From an uncultured Nitriliruptoraceae bacterium (GTDB lineage: Bacteria > Actinomycetota > Nitriliruptoria > Nitriliruptorales > Nitriliruptoraceae), in NCBI GenBank assembly GCA_913060655.1, contig CAJXTG010000001.1, positions 1 through 64,000 of the forward strand: DNA of 64,000 nt, given 5' to 3'. The position numbers and the translations under genes were made by a program. The notes beneath the pieces were generated by a model. It saw only the letters and a list, made by a program, of their open reading frames with translations, did not search any database and was not told where the DNA came from. Shown piece by piece: positions 61,007-64,000 of the stretch; within the stretch, counting starts at the first letter, position 1, and every line of letters starts with the position of its first letter.

Positions 61007-61945
61007 ATGCGCTTCGGTGACATCACCCAGGCGATCGGCCGCACGCCGCTGGTCCGCCTCCCCAACCTGTCCCCGCCGGGTGCGGAGCTCTACCTCAAGC
61101 TCGAGGGGCACAATCCCACCGGTTCGGTCAAGGACCGGGTCGCCGCGTCCCTCATCCGCGAGGCCGAGCGGGCCGGCCATCTGCGGCCCGGGCGGCGGGT
61201 GCTCGAGCCGACCAGCGGGAACACCGGCATCGCGCTCGCCGCGATCTGCCGGGTGCGCGGCTACCCGCTGACCTGCGTCATGCCGGAGAACACCTCCGAC
61301 GAGCGCAAGCAGACCCTCACCATGTTCGGCGCCGAGATCGTCCTCTCGCCGGCGACGGAGGGGTCCAACGGGTCGGTGCGGGTCGCCCGCGAGATGGCCG
61401 CGGCCGACCCGGAGGTGTTCATGCCGTTCCAGTACGGCAACACCGCGAACGCGCTCGCGCACCACGAGACGACCGCGCCGGAGATCATCGCCGACCTGCC
61501 CGACGTCGCCGCGTTCGTCGGGGGGCTGGGCACCGGGGGGACGGTCACGGGCGTGGGGAAGCGGCTCAAGCGTTGGAACCCCGACGTGAAGGTCTACGCG
61601 GCCGAGCCCGAGTACGGCGACCTCGTCTACGGCCTGCGCAACCTCGACGAGGGCTACGTGCCGGAGGTCCTCGACCTCGACGTGCTCGACGGCCGGATCA
61701 AGGTCGACTCGCTGCGGGCGCTCGAGGCGACCCGCCGGCTCGTCGCCGAGGAGGGCATCTTCGCGGGCGTGTCGACCGGCGCGTCGCTCGCCGTCGCCCT
61801 GCGCGTCGCCGACCGGCTGCCGGAGGGCGCGAGGATCGTCGCCATGTCGCCCGACGGCGGCTGGAAGTACCTCTCGACCGGCGCCTACGCGCCCGGCGAC
61901 GTGAAGGAGATCGCGACCGCCATCAGCGGGACGCTCTGGGCCTGA
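61007..61945 (+). CDS. cysM: O-phosphoserine sulfhydrylase / cysteine synthase CysM
   Basis: 312 residues, ATG at 61007 with CCGGAGGGG upstream. PLP enzyme: Lys42 (HNPTGSVKDR) forms the Schiff base, PTSGNTGIALAAICR binds the substrate carboxylate, and GLGTGGTVTGVGKRLK binds the PLP phosphate. Arg211 in YGLRNLDEG aligns with the arginine that gives mycobacterial CysM its preference for O-phosphoserine, and the C-terminus LSTGAYAPGD...GTLWA has the mobile active-site tail. With CysO-thiocarboxylate it makes CysO-cysteine, then released by the JAMM peptidase. The stop codon lies in a 20-bp tandem repeat. Confidence 0.95.
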   Translation: MRFGDITQAIGRTPLVRLPNLSPPGAELYLKLEGHNPTGSVKDRVAASLIREAERAGHLRPGRRVLEPTSGNTGIALAAICRVRGYPLTCVMPENTSDERKQTLTMFGAEIVLSPATEGSNGSVRVAREMAAADPEVFMPFQYGNTANALAHHETTAPEIIADLPDVAAFVGGLGTGGTVTGVGKRLKRWNPDVKVYAAEPEYGDLVYGLRNLDEGYVPEVLDLDVLDGRIKVDSLRALEATRRLVAEEGIFAGVSTGASLAVALRVADRLPEGARIVAMSPDGGWKYLSTGAYAPGDVKEIATAISGTLWA

Positions 61946-62020
61946 GCGGGCCCGCGTCGGCCGGAGCGGGCCTGCGTCGGCCTGAGCGGGTCTGCGTCGG
62001 CCTGAGCGGGCCGGTCTCAG
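61941..62020. repeat. Four 20-bp tandem repeats spanning cysM and GH3 stop codons
   Basis: Units at 61941-61960, 61961-61980, 61981-62000 and 62001-62020. Each begins CC(T/G)GAGCGGG; the first three end GCGTCGG and the fourth diverges at its end. The first unit holds the cysM TGA and the last the stop of the convergent GH3 gene. No spacers separate units. The region replaces a normal terminator; no hairpin stronger than background is visible. Confidence 0.9.
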
Positions 62021-64000
62021 TCCGCGGTGACCTCGACGGTGAGGGTCGCGACCGGCCGTGAGCCCGCACGGACCTCGAGGGTGAACGTGCCGGGCTCGAC
62101 GACGCTGCGCAGGTCGCGGTCGAGCAGCGCGAGCGCGTCCCGGTCCGCCCGCAGCGTGACGTGGCCCGTGCCGCCGGGTGCGAGCCGCAGCGTCGCGAGG
62201 TCGACGAGCCGGCCGAGGGGCCGCGTGACGCTCGACACGTCGTCGGTGACGTGCAGCGTGACGAGCTCGACCGCGGCGTGCGCACCGTCGCAGGTCACGG
62301 TCACGTCGAGCGTGAACGCGGCACCCGTGGCCAGTTCCCCGACGGGCAGCGTCGTGCGCGTCGGCGGCGCGACCTCGACGGTCGTGGTCGCGTAGCCGAG
62401 CCCATGCCCGAGCGGGTAGCGCGGCGCGGCGGTGTCGTGCAGGTACCCGCGGCCGGCGGAGGGGCGGCGGGCCGTGCGCACGGGCACGTGACCGACGGAG
62501 CGGGGGAACGTGACGGGCAGGTGCCCGCCCGGCACCGCGTCACCGAGCAGCACCCGCGCGATGGCCGGCCCGCCCTGCTCCCCGGGATAGCCGGTCCACA
62601 GCAGCGCCCCCGCGGCGTCGGCGACGCGGCCGAGGTCGACGGGGCCGCCGCTGATCGCGACGGCGACGACGGGCACGCCGGTCGCCGCGAGCCGCTCGAC
62701 GAGCTCGTCCTGCCGTCCGGCGAGCGTGAGCGTCTCGCGGTCCCCGAGGTGGTCGAACCACCAGCCCTCACGGTGGGTCGCCTCGCTGCCGCCGATGACG
62801 GCGACGACGACGTCGACGTCGGCCGCGGCCGCGACGGCCGCGTCGAGCAGCGCGTCGTCCTCGACCGGGTCGGCGAGCCGGACCTCCGGCGCCCACCAGG
62901 TCGCAGGGCCCGCCGGCTCCTCGCTGATGCGGCAGCCGGTGGCGTGCACCACCTCGACGTCCGGGCCGAGCGCGGCCCGCAGCCCGTCGAGGACCGGGAT
63001 GCCCGTCGCCGACGGGTCGCAGTAGCCGCCGAGGTGCGCATGCTCGGCGTTCGGGCCGGTGACGAGCACCCGTCGGATGCGCTCGCGCCGCAGCGGCAGC
63101 AGCCCGTGGGGGTTCTCGAGCAGCACGACGCCGGCCTCGGCGGCCTCGCGGGCGAGCGCGACCGGGTCCTCGTCGGCATCGACGGTCGGCGGCGCCGGCT
63201 CCTGGCCGGGCAGCAGCCCGAGCCGCGCCTTCACGCCGAGCACCGCACGGGCGGCGCGGTCGACGACGGCCCCGTCCAGCGCACCCGTGCGCACTCGGTC
63301 GACGAGCCCCGGGGTGCCGATCGGCTCGGGCACCTCGCAGTCGACGCCGGCCCGCACGGCGCGGGCGGCCGCGTCGGTCGCGTCGGCCGCGACGTGGTGG
63401 AGGCGGGCGAGCTGGGGCACGCCGAACCCGTCGGAGGTGACCATCCCGCGGAACCCGAGCTCGCCGCGCAGCACGTCGGTGAGCAGCTCGTCGTGCACGT
63501 GCAGCGGGACCCCGTCGAGCTCGTGGTAGGCGACCATGACCGCGCCGACGCCGGCGGCGACGGCCGCACGGAACGGGGGGAGGTGCTCGTCGCGCACCGA
63601 CCGCGGTCCGAGGTCGACCGGCGCGCCGTTCAGCCCCGCCTGCGGTGCACCGTGGGCGACGAAGTGCTTCGCGCAGGCGAGCACCCGGTCGGCGGGGATG
63701 GGCGCGTCCTGCGGGTCGACGCCCGGTCCGGGGCGGCCCTGCAGCCCGTGGACGACGGCGACGCCGAGCCGGGCGACGAGCACCGGGTCCTCACCGAACG
63801 TCTCCTCGACCCGCCCCCAGCGCGCGTCGCGCGCGAGGTCGAGCACGGGGGCGTACACGTAGTTCGCACCGCGCCGGCGCGCCTCGCGGGCGGTGACCGT
63901 CGCCATGCGCTCGACCAGGGTGGCGTCCCAGCTCGCGGCCTGCGCGATCGGGACGGGGAACACGGTCGCCCCCGGGGCCATCAGGCCGTGGATGCCCTCC
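62017..64000 (-). CDS. Glycoside hydrolase family 3 (beta-glucosidase/xylosidase), 5' end outside window
   Basis: The frame continues past the internal ATG at 63981 to the window edge (EGIHGL before MAPGATVFP), so the N-terminus is cut and about 660 residues remain. GH3 blocks: FPVPIAQAASWDATLVERMA, the catalytic domain with YVYAPVLDLARDARWGRVEETFGEDP, KHFVAHG, and the nucleophile Asp in GFRGMVTSDGFGVPQL. The alpha/beta sandwich (VVVAVIGGSEATHREG, TGYPGEQGGPAIARVLLGDAVPGGHLPVTFPRS) and a C-terminal fibronectin-III domain follow. No signal peptide can be judged. It probably hydrolyses beta-linked oligosaccharides. Confidence 0.95.
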   Translation of the reverse strand, partial: EGIHGLMAPGATVFPVPIAQAASWDATLVERMATVTAREARRRGANYVYAPVLDLARDARWGRVEETFGEDPVLVARLGVAVVHGLQGRPGPGVDPQDAPIPADRVLACAKHFVAHGAPQAGLNGAPVDLGPRSVRDEHLPPFRAAVAAGVGAVMVAYHELDGVPLHVHDELLTDVLRGELGFRGMVTSDGFGVPQLARLHHVAADATDAAARAVRAGVDCEVPEPIGTPGLVDRVRTGALDGAVVDRAARAVLGVKARLGLLPGQEPAPPTVDADEDPVALAREAAEAGVVLLENPHGLLPLRRERIRRVLVTGPNAEHAHLGGYCDPSATGIPVLDGLRAALGPDVEVVHATGCRISEEPAGPATWWAPEVRLADPVEDDALLDAAVAAAADVDVVVAVIGGSEATHREGWWFDHLGDRETLTLAGRQDELVERLAATGVPVVAVAISGGPVDLGRVADAAGALLWTGYPGEQGGPAIARVLLGDAVPGGHLPVTFPRSVGHVPVRTARRPSAGRGYLHDTAAPRYPLGHGLGYATTTVEVAPPTRTTLPVGELATGAAFTLDVTVTCDGAHAAVELVTLHVTDDVSSVTRPLGRLVDLATLRLAPGGTGHVTLRADRDALALLDRDLRSVVEPGTFTLEVRAGSRPVATLTVEVTAD

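Noticed and set aside
61941-62020. CRISPR array
   Set aside because: Repeats are contiguous with no unique spacers and no cas genes nearby.

Overview
The window is about 64 kb of very GC-rich DNA with almost no intergenic space. Its gene content is actinobacterial: a mec-cysO-cysM cysteine cluster, a gamma-alpha fused KorA with KorB, recC-recB-recD, a prfB-ftsE-ftsX-(M23 peptidase)-smpB-ssrA block, a sortase, DUF427 and DUF2237 proteins, and UdgB. I see no phage, transposase, rRNA or CRISPR. The genus cannot be fixed; a deep-branching high-GC actinobacterium such as Nitriliruptoria or Euzebya is my guess only.

Layout. 1-4 kb: the end of a sugar ABC uptake operon (permease, lipoprotein binding protein, MalK-type ATPase, HAD sugar-phosphate phosphatase or mutase), with a strong hairpin between binding protein and ATPase. 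4-7 kb (minus): 2-oxoacid:ferredoxin oxidoreductase KorAB. 7-9.5 kb: asparaginase II and rhodanese SseA (minus), then divergent SufE. 9.5-20.4 kb (plus): recCBD, DUF2237, xseA, xseB. 20.4-29 kb: class F-like sortase, Bax-inhibitor-1 protein, an alpha/beta-hydrolase fused to an ABC ATPase with its permease, an EVE plus winged-helix protein, a DoxX-like protein, CBS protein, universal stress protein and a small hydrolase. 29-38.9 kb: transketolase, TRIC channel, NatAB-like exporter, ACT-malic enzyme, pyrophosphatase, DUF427 and glutamate dehydrogenase. 39-42.7 kb: a compositionally distinct secreted Ig-like protein with a possible sorting signal, then a coupled adenosine deaminase-SCO1-cupredoxin unit (minus). 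42.8-48.3 kb: RF2, FtsEX with its probable M23 partner, SmpB and tmRNA (inferred tag AKDTDLALAA). 48.3-59.3 kb: renalase-like flavoprotein, UPF0316 protein, baeRF/Vms1-like protein, TetR regulator, inositol monophosphatase-type enzyme, PAF-acetylhydrolase-like protein, ATP-grasp/TIGR01777/FAD-oxidoreductase operon, Sua5-type TsaC and UdgB. 59.3-64 kb: DUF1295 protein, the JAMM-CysO-CysM pathway, and a GH3 glycosidase running off the right edge.

Functional links. KorAB, malic enzyme, glutamate dehydrogenase and transketolase are central carbon and nitrogen metabolism. SseA, SufE and CysO/CysM/JAMM handle sulfur. RecBCD, ExoVII and UdgB are repair enzymes. RF2, tmRNA/SmpB and the baeRF protein serve termination and ribosome rescue. 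About sixteen gene pairs overlap by four bases (ATGA or GTGA), indicating pervasive translational coupling.

Patterns across the window. (1) A TA(C/G)NNT hexamer stands before many start codons, and before four genes it lies exactly six bases from the ATG with no Shine-Dalgarno sequence, the arrangement of leaderless transcripts. (2) Short tandem duplications coincide with the stop codons of three genes. (3) Short direct repeats with 9-11 bp spacing lie in two intergenic regions. These, together with the hydrolase-ABC fusion, the GG-Ala-Arg tail of CysO, the altered ExoVII catalytic site and the odd secreted protein, are the most interesting items. I found no clear undescribed defence system.
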